The notes under the pieces: model-generated
Told to the model about the DNA's origin: nothing
Databases searched by the model: none
Seen by the model: the letters and a program-made list of their open reading frames with translations, nothing else
Assembly (NCBI GenBank): GCA_012295275.1
Contig: CM022665.1
Coordinates: 25,612,446-25,676,445 of the forward strand
Length of the DNA stretch: 64,000 nt
Reading direction: 5' to 3'
DNA from: Chrysomallon squamiferum
Lineage: Eukaryota > Mollusca > Gastropoda > Neomphalida > Peltospiridae
Shown here: in pieces, positions 1 through 29,897 of the stretch
Position numbering within the stretch: the stretch's first letter is position 1
Layout of the letters: each line of letters begins with the position of its first letter
Made by a program: the position numbers and the translations under genes

Positions 1-3000
1 TGTAAATAATTCAGTGGGCCATCTAACTAGCTGATGACTTGTATATTAAATAAATGCTATACTAACAAATAATTTCTGAAATTTTAAAAGAATTCTTATT
101 TATTTATTTATTTTTTCATTATTTGTTATTGAAGTTAAATTTGTATTCTGAAACTGTTAATGAGAATACATTAATCCTGATTACATAACTTCTAGTAACT
201 TTTAATAACTTCCTTTGTATTACTGTCAATGATAATAAAAAATATTCATCACTTTTCCAGAATAATAAAACTAACTATAAAATTTGTTTTATAATTTCAT
301 ATTCTGGTAAAATAAGAAATAAAAGTAAAGAATAAAAACATGTGAAACAGTAAAAACTGAGATGGCACATCTGTAAATGTTAATAAATCATAAACTTAAC
401 ATTTTTTCTAGTTAATATTGGTAAATTTAAGAAAGTAAAATTGCTGTCCATGATAAATCTTTCACTCAATTTCTTACTCCGTGGGTGTTATAATTAAAGG
501 CTGTTTTATCAACGATATTAAATAATTACATACAACTGTTTACTGTCCTAAAGTTTTAATTACAAATTATTAATTATAAATTATTTAACACTTTTAAGAA
601 CAAATACACTGCTCATATTAAAGTGCAAATGATGTGACTCAATACATAAACATTTACGTGAACCGATCAATAATGTGCTATTGATTGTTATGTATACCTT
701 CTATTACTGAACCTTTGAAAGTTTACAAAAAACAAACCAAATTTGATAACTTGTAAATAACCAACCTCTTTCTGACTACAGGTCTTTGGCCAAAAATGTA
801 AAAGTCCTTTAATGACCTAAAACATTAAAATGCAAATTGAAAACAATTTTGTCATAGTATACATGCAAATCCAATAAAATGGAAGTGAACACTAAAGTAT
901 TCAATTATTATTTTTAAAATTATGGAAAGTAACATTAGGCAAAGTTTCTACTGCTTACTACTTAGATACTTCTGACAATGTATATTTATTATTACTCATA
1001 AACTCCATTTTTGATGATAACATGTTTGTTAAAAAAAAAAAAAAATTTAAAAAACATTTTAAATGTTTTTTTTCTATTTTAAAGTTTCAAAGAGGTGAAA
1101 AACATGTACAGTTTCTGCTATTACTGTCACATTTATAAATGAATGTAAAATTACTTTATATATAAGTGGAATAATACAAAAGAATTTTAGAAAAAATTAT
1201 ATTAATGATAATTTACTCTACTAAAACTACGTATTAGAAAATATTTAAACTTACATCTTCTGTCAAATTGGCATCCTTTTCCAAAAACTGCACAACACAA
1301 TATGCAAGCTGAAGGAAGAAACACATTTAGCAATAAACCAAACATACCTAAACAATCTTTTTTTTTTCTTTTTTTATTATGTACAAATTTCCCAAACTGT
1401 ATTATTTTCCAAAAACTGAACTTTCTCCTTATTAGGAACTTTAACATAATAAGAGGTTTGTCATTTTCCTTTCCTAATTTATACTCTAGGAAATAATATT
1501 GTTTTAATACCAGTTTTGATTATTCTTAAGAATTTCTCAGTAATAAATCAGTGTTGGTAAAAAAATAAAACAAAAATCTGATTAATTTTAATACAAAAAA
1601 AACAACAACAGAAATCTGAAAATATTTATTTAAAATGACATAGCTGACTTGATAATATGAAAGAACCATATTATAAAATTAAAAAAAAAATTGAATGTAT
1701 TTTTTTATTTTTTATTTATTTTAAGAATCACAGATAATATTAGGAATGATATGAATTCTATTGTCATTAGTTCCAAAATATAATCAAAGTAAAATTAACA
1801 GATTCAGTTATGAAATAATATCAGAATTGGCAAGATCAGGCAAAATTTCTGTTGTATGTAGATAAACAAGAACAACTGATGACTTTTGTCATGTAAATTA
1901 GCAAATGAAACATGTAAGCAGAAATGATGTTTTAAACTCATGAACACCCCCCCCCCCACTGCCATAATACAAGCAAAATAAACATCACAGTTTAACAGTT
2001 CACAATGACACACTACCACATGGACCAATTATTTATTATTTTCCTACAGATGAAACATATAGAAAGCAACTCTATTGTCATAAGTATATTTAACTTTTTC
2101 CATTTTTTTTTTCTTTTTCTTTTTGTTAAATCAGGTAATCTTATTAAACATTTTAATAACACAAATGGACAAACAGTAAAATGTAAAATAATTAACCAAA
2201 ACTGGGATGTTTACAAATGCTGTACATTTAAATCAAACAAAAATAAGGTTTAAAAAGTTTATTTTAATGTTTTTAATGTTAAAAACCTAATTGTAAATTC
2301 TAAAAATGCACACGTTTATTTAAATTAAAATACAGCTCTTCATTTAAGCTAATTGTTAATATTAACAATGATTACAGACTGAATGGAAAATAAAATTTGC
2401 TTAAGCAGCTGCAAGTTATTTACTTGACACTGAATTAGTTTGTTTATCACATAATTTTTGTACACAATGAACCATGCTGCCCATTCAGTGTATAGGTATA
2501 TATATACATATACAAGAAAAACAAGTTTTATGTATATTTAGTAATATATAAATATGTACTGTCTCTGCACAAAAAGAATAGTATTTGCATATTTAAACAT
2601 CCCAGCCTTAGTATTATGATGACATGAAAAATATTAAAAGCATTTTGTTTCCTTAACTACAAAAATATTATAAATATTAAAACTTGAAAATACATATATT
2701 ATACAAATGAATTTTAAAAAATAATAGAGATAAATCAAATACATATGAAACACAACTTGCAAATAACTATATAATCAATCAACAATGAACTAGTGATAAT
2801 ATAAATTTATATAAAAATAAAAAATGGAACACACATAAGAAAATCCCTACACATTATTTTGTCAGATGAATAAAAACTTGCCATCAGCTGCATAAACAAT
2901 GATAACATGGTACTAATAAACTGAGCAAGAAGATTAGTTATGAAATGTGAAAACAGGAATATCAAACAGAACATCCTCTGAAGTAAATGTACCAAGGAAC

Positions 3001-3268
3001 AGCTTGTTTACAGTTTCTGTGGTATTTATTAACAAACATTTTGTTAAATGCTCTGCAGTACTTATTGTTTTGGTACAGATATCCAGTATTTATTACTTTG
3101 GTATTATTATTATTATTATATAATTTTTTTGTCCAGTTTTTATGACGGTTTCATGATTATGTGTAACAAAATGAAATAATCTGAATGATGAGTTGTCTGA
3201 ATGAACAACATGTATAACAAACCAAAGGAAACAAACATCAATGACACCACAAACATGCCATCGCTCAC
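1..3268 (-). other. PPP2R5E intron downstream of the alternative exons
   Basis: AT-rich intron sequence. The next B56 exon should begin with a LAYC-type segment and was not found here, so this intron runs past base 1. It contains homopolymers (poly-A at 1031, poly-C at 1947-1956) and short open frames that resemble nothing known. Confidence 0.6.
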
Positions 3269-20850
<17,582 letters not shown>

Positions 20851-21300
20851 CGTGCACCCAACAAACGGAAGGCGAATTCGCCACGGTGTTCACACAGTTG
20901 TTGTGATTCTTTTTTCATAAATATAACCTATGAAGTCTGAGCATGGCTCCAAACCAGTCATCAATAAATCCGTAAATACACTTGACAGCGCCTATGGCTT
21001 GGAAGTGTAGCTCCAAACGCCACTTTTTCCTACTCCATACACAGTTATTCCGATCTGTTAAAAGAGGAACATATACTCCAAAGTAAAGATCCTGAAAAGG
21101 CGTTATTTTTGGCGTTTTCCATTCACAAACAGATTATCACAGGGTTGCTACTAATGGTTTCCTTGAAATCTCGTCCTGTGGCAAGTGTGTGAGATTTTAA
21201 ACGATTTCGTCGACCTCAATGTAGACTTGAGGTCACGAGGTCACGAGCTATTGCGCACGAGCTGTGTAATTTCTATTTTTTATTTTTGTTGGCAAAAGTA
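20851..21300 (-). promoter_or_regulatory. 5' UTR / promoter side of PPP2R5E
   Basis: The stretch just upstream of the PPP2R5E start is visibly less AT-rich than its surroundings and contains scattered CpG (CGTCGACC, TCACGAG, GCGCACGAG), as expected near a transcription start. At 21230-21243 there are two AGGTCA hexamers in direct orientation separated by CG. The transcription start is not identifiable by eye. Confidence 0.5.
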
Positions 21301-24300
21301 AAAAAAATAAATATGAGACGAAGATTACTACATCAGTTAAATTATTTAGTTTTATGGTTGTTTCAAAGGACGATTTTGGATTAATTAATTTATTATTATT
21401 ATTATTATTTTTTTTAATATACCGAAATGTTAGCTGCTGAACGAACGAACATACAATGCTACAGCCTACTCTAATTGAAATAAAACTTATTTGGTAGGCA
21501 TAACCATCTTCGTTTTGGTATTTTAGTTCTTTTCTTAAAATGGCGTTATTTTTTATACCTTAGCTAAACAGAATACACTTTATGAGTTAATCAGGTAATA
21601 ATTCAAACACTTCTGTGACTAAAAGTTGGAAGAGATCAAAATTACATGAAATTGGTAAATTTAAATTTATGAATAATCTGAATACAATTTGATAATATGA
21701 TTGGTATGAGCTCTCTTGAGAATGTTAGAAATAGTACAGATATTAACAATGTAGAATAATGTACAGAACTAAATTTGCTCAATTTTTATTTGATCAGCTT
21801 CACCATGCTCTACCTTACTGCCTAGCCCCCTATTACTAGCTGCTAAATCATTAATTTGCATAATCACTTTGCAAACACCAGTTACTTTCACTCCACAGAA
21901 CTGCTTCTGAACATATCATTTATAAACTGCCAGCTCATTATTTTTATTTATTCACATTTTCATATTCTTTCACTAAACCACTTTATTCCACATTGTACTT
22001 TTGAGCATGACTTTATTTTTTCCTTACTTTTGCTTATGTGCAGCACTGTTTGCTTCTTAACACCATATGCTTCACATATATTTACTGATATCCCTGTTTC
22101 AAGCTTTTTTCTTTCTCTTTTCTCCCTTTTTTTTCAAGTTAAGCTTTTTTTTTTTTTATCAAGTCAAACTTTTGCTGTACTAACATGCACTTTCTATCTT
22201 TTAGGTGCCATTGTCAAATGCACAAAAATAAAAATAATGTTACATATTTAGAGAATTATAACATAGAAATAGAGCTTGCACAGCATGAATGCATATGTGG
22301 CCATTGTAAACAAACAGACCAGCATACTTGATAGGACATCTTTCATGTATTTCGCTAAATTTCGGTAGATTCACGAGTATCTGTACACATCCCAGATCTT
22401 GACTGGATTTTCCAAAATATTACAACTAGGGGTCTGTTATGGAGGGTGACTGTATGATGGAAAATAAATGTTCTTTTATGTGTTTTGATACACATATTTT
22501 GTAATGCTGTTGGTAAAATAATATACATTATTTATGCCATTATGTCATCAGATATGATCATAAGACATCATGTATCATCATATATATGATCATCATGAAT
22601 CGTACATACCAGCACATACCATCCGATGTCACATCAGCTTATAAATCAAGCCCATTACACCTACAGAACATAAGATTCTCAAAAGTGTCCTCAGTCAGAC
22701 AACGCCTGTGTATTTGAAAAGTTTCCCCAGTGGGTGTTTGTATAAAAAAGTTGGGAGCAAACAAGACCGAAAATTGGTAGTCTCAGAATGGACTTGAAAA
22801 AGCTGAGTGGATCAGCTTCTTTTGACAGGCAGTATTTTGAAGTAGTCCTACAGCTCAGTCTGCTGACCACTAGAGGTTGCTTCGTGGACTGGTGCATCAG
22901 TCAGAGAACTGAAGAATTAACAGTGTTTTTGTAGATGAAAGCTACTCACCTGTAGCACTGATCAGATGGCATAGACTATAGAGCTGGCCTCCCTTTGTCC
23001 CCGTTTTTACTATAGAATCTTTTCTGGTTGCAGTAAATATAGATCTCATACATCCCTGTTTCCTAAGACATTAATCTGCCTAGACACAAACTGTTATCTG
23101 ACATCATGGACAATAGAAGTATTTAAATAATTTATTTACCAACATTGATGTAAAAATACCGAGATAAATATGTGAAGCAATATTTTTGTAAAGTATTTTA
23201 GTGTCTCTTGAAATGTATTTAAAAATCAAATACTTCGTAGAAGTATTTAAATACAAGTAAGCTCAATTATTGTTAAGCTCAATTACAGATAAAAAGAAGA
23301 AATATTCAAAAATTGTCCGGTTCAAATTCAAATATATTTGTTCCCATGTCTGTCCTTACTTTTTGCTGGACATCTGATATAAAAGGTATTGAACAGCTAT
23401 AAATATTCCTTTGCTGCATAACCGTGATCAATAATTGTTAAGTTATAGAGCTTTTAAATGTAAGAGATCTACTTAAAACATTTAAATTTGATTTAAAACA
23501 AATTGGAAATGGAAACAACAGTGCTTTGGGTGTAAATGGCAGGTAAGTAGATAGAAAATGTTTCTAGTGCTTAAAATATAGCTCTTTGGCTTTCATCAAT
23601 AAATGTCAGTTTTCCTAATAACTGCAGAATTTTATTCCATTGCTATAGATGTTTTTTCATAAAAGTATTATCCATTAATTTGTCTAATACAAGTTTCAAA
23701 TCATTATGTAATAAAGTATTTACAGTTATATTTACCATTTTGGATTATAAGCAGAGCAGTTCATGTTATAATGATGATGATCGTTTAAAAAAACTTACTT
23801 ATTTAATTTTGCATTATTTTACCCATTTTCCTATATAAAAATCCCAAGCCAAAAAAAATAAATAAATAAATAAATAAAAAATAAAAAATTCCTTATTATA
23901 AGGATATGTATATTACCATATCTGACTGCTACAAATCTACAAATCAAATCATGTGAAAGCCATTTACAACTGGAGATTGTTATCTCCTAACCTCTAAATC
24001 TTTCCCGGATTCCACAAAAAGTTGACTGAAGTCTTAAATTTAATATGAAAAGGTGAGCAATACACATTTTAAGCAGTGACATTAAATGCAACTTCTTTGT
24101 AATCCTACCAACAATTATGCTCCATCATATGCAGATGTGCATTATTTTACATATCTAATTCAGTTTGAGTACACATAAATGAAAGGCACATATGACGGTA
24201 TGTGTTATATATGTATTTGTCTATGTGTCGCAGATCTTGGGTGCATTTTAACAAAATTGCCAGAAAACTATTTTGACTACAAACACTTAAGCCATGTTGA

Positions 24301-26036
24301 AATTTGAACAGCATTAGCAGAACCAATTACCATAAAACTTATCATCTAAGATATGCTTATATGTGTGTGTGTGTATGATTGCATCAATATGTCCAATTAG
24401 TGCTCTGAAGTTAAAACTCACTTGCTCATTGTGAAATCATGCATATAAAAGTACTAGCTCTGTAATAGTTCAGTATCTTGGCAACATGACCTTTTTATTT
24501 TTTTTGAATTTGTGTCACATAAATAACTTTAATTATAAGTGCAAGTTAGAAAAAAGGTAATGACAAATAATTAAAACATTTATGTAACTGGGTGGGTGTG
24601 TGAGCATGTGTGTGTGTGTGTGTGCGTACTCCCCCAAAAATGTAAATAACAGAGATATATAACGTGTTCCAGTTCATATATTTTTTATTCTTCTAATTTA
24701 AAAACAATTACAAAAGAAGACTTGTTTTTGATGATATATAGTGTACAGTTTTATTTTTTAAATTTTTTTTGAAGTATCTTATCCTTTATCATAAAAATAG
24801 AAAGAAAAAGAGACTGAAATATATGTAAAATAAGAAAATAAAAAAATAAATAAATATTTATAAAAATGTGTAAATTTTACATCAATGCCAAGTGTTTAAT
24901 ACTTTAATGGAAATATCTTCAATGTGTATTGAACGACTACATTTAATTCAGGGAACACTGGGAAAAAATACATGTATCAGAATACTGTAATAATTTTTCC
25001 ATATTCCATAAAAAAAATTTAAAACATTAAATTGCTTTTTTAATTAATTTGATTTTAAAGGATAAACAAATGATTACAAAGTTATATATTCAAAGGAATA
25101 TAAATTTGTTAGTGAAATTTATAATGCCAAACAGATTTAAATGGAAAAAAGTTTAAATCTGTAGTGATATCTGGCTAAAAAGTTTTAAATCACAAGTACT
25201 TTTTGTTGTTGTTTTCTATAATGAAATATTTCCCCTATTAATCAGGTTACAAAAACAATACATAATATGAAACTGTTTACAAATCCTACACAAATAGTTA
25301 TACAGTAATAATAAAACATTTCTAAGGTTTGACTTTTTAAAAAGTACTTTTAAATAAATTTTCACAGTAAGAATCAACTGAACATTTCAGAACAGGTTAT
25401 GTCAATGTTGCAGTTTCACAAACAGGCATCATGCTAGGCCTCTCAACCATTCATGAAACAGAAACATTAATTTCTTTTACAAATGAAATTAAAAATTATG
25501 AAAACTTTATTTATTTTTCTGAATCTCCAACATAAGGATAATTGTTTGAAGTATTATGAAACTAAATATTTGTGAGTACATAGATAATGTGATACTGACA
25601 TACAAAAACATGTCACAATTGCTGTAAAAATTGTCCTGGACAATCTATTTTATTGCATGTAAAGCTTAACACAAGAGTATAAAATACAAAAACACCTTTT
25701 CACAGTTTGCTGCTATTTTAATAAGAAAAATCATGTCAACATGACACTAGTTCTAAAATGGTAACAGAAACATATGACATGTGCTTCATGGTTGTTACAA
25801 ATACAACAACATGATTTTTTTTTTTTTTTACTTTAAATAAAAAAATTAATATTCATACATGTTATTTGCTTCTATCACACAAAATATATTCATATAAATT
25901 CAATTCCCTAAATGCTTGCATTTTAGGTGAAATGACTTTAAAAAAACCCCACAATATCTTGATAGTATGTAAGTAAAAATGGTTTTGAAATGAAAATAAG
26001 ACTCGCTGTTAAATATATACAGTGAATTAGGTCCAG
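21301..26036. other. Intergenic and 3' UTR region between PPP2R5E and TOMM20
   Basis: No recognisable gene in 4.7 kb. The right end must contain the TOMM20 3' UTR (minus strand). Polyadenylation-signal candidates read on the minus strand include TTTATT at 25649-25654. The interval 22.3-23.1 kb is less AT-rich and has a 68-codon open stretch on the minus strand (22691-22897) resembling nothing I recognise; it could be a decayed transposon. A 131-codon hydrophobic open frame at 21856-22251 looks like translated T-rich sequence. (GT)n runs lie near 24363 and 24606. Confidence 0.5.
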
Positions 26037-29000
26037 CTACTCTATGTCATCCTCGGCCAAACTAGCAGATGTTGGTACTGATGATGCTGCTGCTGTACCA
26101 ACCAGTCTCTGTAACAAAGAGAAGATGTCATGAATAAAGTTATATTTTTCAACAAATCTCTATTTAAGAAATTATTATCCTGATTCCAAGTTCTTTATGC
26201 ATTCATTAAATGATAATATTAATCTTATTCACTAATCATTAAAATTACTTTGTTAACATTCCTCCTGACTTCTCAAAGTTAAAAAAATAATACTAATAAA
26301 AATAATACAAAGTTTCATAATGAGTAATTTAAAAAGCATTAGAAAGTGATGTAATTATAGAATAGCAAGAAAATATATATTTAATAGGCTTAGTCTGTAT
26401 TCGGTACATTTATAAAACCTGAAATTTGTATTATAAATAATCAAATGTGCCAACAAAAATACACCAAACACAAATTTACACTAAATTTTAAGTTCTGTTG
26501 TTAATTATTTTAAATGCTTGATTTTTATGAACACAAAGTTTACTTTTTAAATATTCTTAAATATTTAGATTTAACACTGAACGAAAAATTTCAGTTTTAC
26601 TTTTTAAAAATTAAAAATTAATTATAGATGACATGCACAAATATACACCCTTATCAATTTTTATTGCTTAAATTGTAACTGAAAATTCACTAACAATGGA
26701 CTAAGAAAATCTGACAAATGTCCACAAATTTAGTTTCAGTGTTGACTGGCTAACATTTAGGTTAACACTATGATTACCTGGCTAACTGAAGGTAACTTCT
26801 GTATGAGCAGCTGGAATACTTGTGGTGGCAAAGTCTGCTGCAAAACCTGAAGAAGTTGTTGTGGCTGACCACAGACAGCCACTGCATTACTCAGGTGCTC
26901 CACCCCACCATCTATATCCCCTGTAATTTAAAATAATAATTTTTTGTAAACAGAAATATAAAAAACATCAAACATCAAATGATCATCTTTTAGTACTTTA
27001 TTTTCAAAGACTCATCATATAATCTGCCAAAGATGATTATGTTATGATTTATGTATTTAATGTTTGAAATTTGCATTTTTTTTTCTTCTTTGTTTAATTA
27101 ATACATTCTTTGTTCAGAATTTTTAAGCTTTAATTCAGTGACCACTGACAACCTCTGACATATAAAAGTATTAAAAGTAAAATATACTTAAAAACTGACT
27201 TTTTAAAATTTTAGTTATTCCATTTTTAAACAATAACAAAAAATACCCCCAAACACTGCACCACCACCAAAACAGTACAGATTTACAAAACCACAATTAA
27301 GTAATATTAATATTTTGGTTTTGAGAGAAATTATCTACAGATATTTTGTCTTATCTCTATAATATCACTTCTATTATTACCATTTAACAATAACATCTGT
27401 ATGCAAGTAAATTATATTTTAATTTTCATATCAAAACCGTATGTTCATTAAAAGTATAATAAATACTGTTGCTAAATAACCTATTAAATGTTTCAGAAAA
27501 ATGCAAAGTACATCTTAAAGAAATATATATAATAAAAATAAAATTAATAAGAAAACATTATGTAGTTTTCAAAGAAATTAATTTTTTCTCTTTCCACTGT
27601 CTGACCATTTTTGGCTGGATAGACAATAATTTCCATTTATAACAGTAACTCTCCCCCTCCCCAGCTGCTAAACATACAAATATTTTATTTTAAACTCTTT
27701 TTCTTATATATACTATATACACTTAAAATAAAAATTTCAAGTAATGAAACATGAATAATAATCAGTTTGACAAACATTAAAGATGAGAAGAAAACTGATT
27801 TTGATCATTTTAAATATCTGAGAAATAACTTTTAGGTGGATTGTTGGTCTTATTAAAAAAATTAAAATCCAAAAATTTTACCTGTTGCTAACAATTCTTC
27901 TCCCTGTTGTACTTCTTGCAAGAAGAATTTTTGCATTGCTTCTGGATTACTTAAATCAGGAAACTAATTTAAAAAAATAGTAATAATATATAAATAAAAA
28001 TAATAAAAGCAATATGGTAATAAATATACTTATTTAAACATTGAAATGAACTAATATTCTTGGTCAGTTACAAATGGATTTAAGTAAAGACATTTTAAAC
28101 ATTATACACTCACAACAATACTGGGTATTAAACAAATCAAACAAACAGGCTCAATAAACAACAGTTTGTTTTTAAATCAGTATTACACTGTCCGACTTTT
28201 GTTTTTATCCATCTCAAACACTGAAGGGGTACTTATTTTTAAAACAGTTTCTACCAGTTACTTATTACATATAACTAATGATGCAATAATATTTAAGAAA
28301 TTACCCCTGTATACAGACTTGTTTATTTATTACCTGTGTAGAAGATTTTGTCGATTTTTCTGTTTTGGCTTTTCTACGTTCTGTAAATAAGAAAGAACAA
28401 ATAATAAAAGACACCGAAAATAACATTAATTATATTTTGAAAGAAAGCTTTGTGATTTTATTAAAGACGCAGATGATCAAGTAATTTAAAGAATTATTTT
28501 GCAAATACATTTATAAAATTCTTCTGTGATGGCATTATTTTCTTCTTTTAGTTTTACAGAACTTTGACAATCAAAAATTAATTACCACAGTCCATTTAAT
28601 TTTTCCATATATATATATTATCAAGGTTATACAACAATCATCATAGGCCCACTTTATGTATTTCCTCACTCAGTGATATACAATAGGCTTGAATAGCTGA
28701 GGCGTAACTGACACAGAGTTTAAAATACAATTTTGCTAGAATTTATGCTTGATGTTAATTTACTGTTTCACTCTATATTCTGACATTTGTGTTAAAGAAT
28801 TATAAACAACACAATGTTCATATGTTTTATAATAATACAGTCATAATTATGATATAAAAGCACAAAACTGCACAAAAAGATATTTGGAACGTGACACCAA
28901 ATTTCCAAAGCTGATAAATCATGTTCTGATTTCAAAAATTATTTATTAAACTGAAGCTTTCAGTAGAAAATACACCGTAGCTGAATATTACCAATGCTCT

Positions 29001-29244
29001 AAAGTAGCAAAAATGCTTAAAAACTTAAGACAACTCTTAATACTATTGTCGAGTATTGCATAGCTAAACTCGAAAAAAAGGAGATGTCGAAAAAGCGCAG
29101 GGATATGATAGCATACTCACTCTCACGCAATTTTTGTTTAAATTTTGGATCACTTCGCCTCTTGTGATCAAAATATATACAATAACCAAGAAAACAGAGA
29201 CCAGCTCCTGCAGCTGCTAAACTAAATGTTGCTTTTGAAATCAT
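26037..29244 (-). CDS. TOMM20: Mitochondrial import receptor subunit TOM20
   Basis: TOM20 sits in the outer mitochondrial membrane and recognises amphipathic presequences, passing them to the TOM channel. Five exons: 29244-29121, 28380-28334 (47 nt), 27963-27882, 26920-26778, 26108-26037. Together they encode 155 aa; human TOM20 has 145. Residues 1-41 contain the N-terminal membrane anchor (AAAGAGLCFLGYCIYF) followed by the family signature DHKRRSDPKFKQKLRE. After a short basic, serine-rich linker comes the receptor domain, with FPDLSNPEAMQKFFLQEVQQ, GEELLATGD, VEHLSNAVAVCGQPQQLLQV and LQQTLPPQVFQLLIQKLPS. The protein ends in the conserved acidic tail SLAEDDIE. The gene is divergent from ZW10 (653 bp between start codons), so the two may share a promoter. 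Confidence 0.97.
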
Positions 29245-29453
29245 CGTTAAGGTTATTTTACAAGGTTAGTTGAAAAACACATGTCAACATGAGTTGCCCA
29301 ACACGGAAAGACCTCTCTAACGTCTGGTGTATTATTAAATGAACTCTAGTAATAATACACATCACAAACATGTGTTTGTTTCATCTCAGCCCACTGGCGA
29401 ACCGTCTCGGACGGTTTTAACCACCGTTCATAACATTACTAAACGCATATATG

Positions 29454-29456
<3 letters not shown>

Positions 29457-29502
<46 letters not shown>
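29457..29502. repeat. (ATT)n microsatellite
   Basis: About 15 uninterrupted ATT units between the TOMM20 and ZW10 starts. In translation this gives a poly-leucine open frame that is not a gene. Confidence 0.95.
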
Positions 29503-29687
29503 TACTTTTAATTCGTTTAATTTATATTACTGATTTTTTTTTTAAATTAATTTAATTACGATAATTACAAATTTATATTTTATTTCTCAGTAGGCCTATT
29601 GAGTATTGTAATTTTTTTAAATTTTGTGGAAATTGTTAATATTTTTAAAATACATGTCTGTTCCTGATTCACTTATATATTGCGTTG

Positions 29688-29728
29688 TTTATTATTATTA
29701 TTATTGTTGTTGTTGTTGTTGTTGTTGA

Positions 29729-29789
<61 letters not shown>

Positions 29790-29790
29790 T
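29688..29790. repeat. Compound (ATT)n-(GTT)n-(ATT)n microsatellite
   Basis: About 100 bp of trinucleotide repeat: a short ATT block, then about eight GTT units, then about twenty ATT units. It ends about 107 bp upstream of the ZW10 start codon. Confidence 0.95.
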
Positions 29791-29897
29791 AGTCGTCATT
29801 TTCACAAGGGCAATTCGCTTACAGTTTCCAGCAGAACGCACAAAGCAGTTTGAAGTTGATTATTGCCCATGTGAAACGAACTTCAAAATCAGGCGCA

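Larger units (their letters stand above)
29245..29897. promoter_or_regulatory. Divergent TOMM20 / ZW10 promoter interval
   Basis: 653 bp separate the two start codons. Most of the interval is two long (ATT)n-type arrays (29457-29502 and 29688-29790). The less repetitive flanks, 29245-29440 (CpG-bearing, for example GGCGAACCGTCTCGGACGG) and 29791-29897, are the likely transcription start zones. No TATA box or other core element stands out. Confidence 0.55.

Noticed and set aside
1-3268. Remaining C-terminal exons of PPP2R5E
   Set aside because: No frame gives the expected LAYC.., KFWPKT or YYWNNEY segments; they must lie beyond the left edge.
21856-22251. 131-codon open frame, plus strand, hydrophobic
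   Set aside because: Phe/Leu/Ser-rich translation of T-rich DNA, with no family resemblance and no splice context.
22691-22897. 68-codon open frame, minus strand
   Set aside because: Composition is more gene-like than its surroundings, but no motif or family could be recognised and it has no supporting exons.
29339-29533. Poly-leucine open frame, plus strand
   Set aside because: Read-through of the (ATT)n microsatellite in the TOMM20/ZW10 promoter interval.
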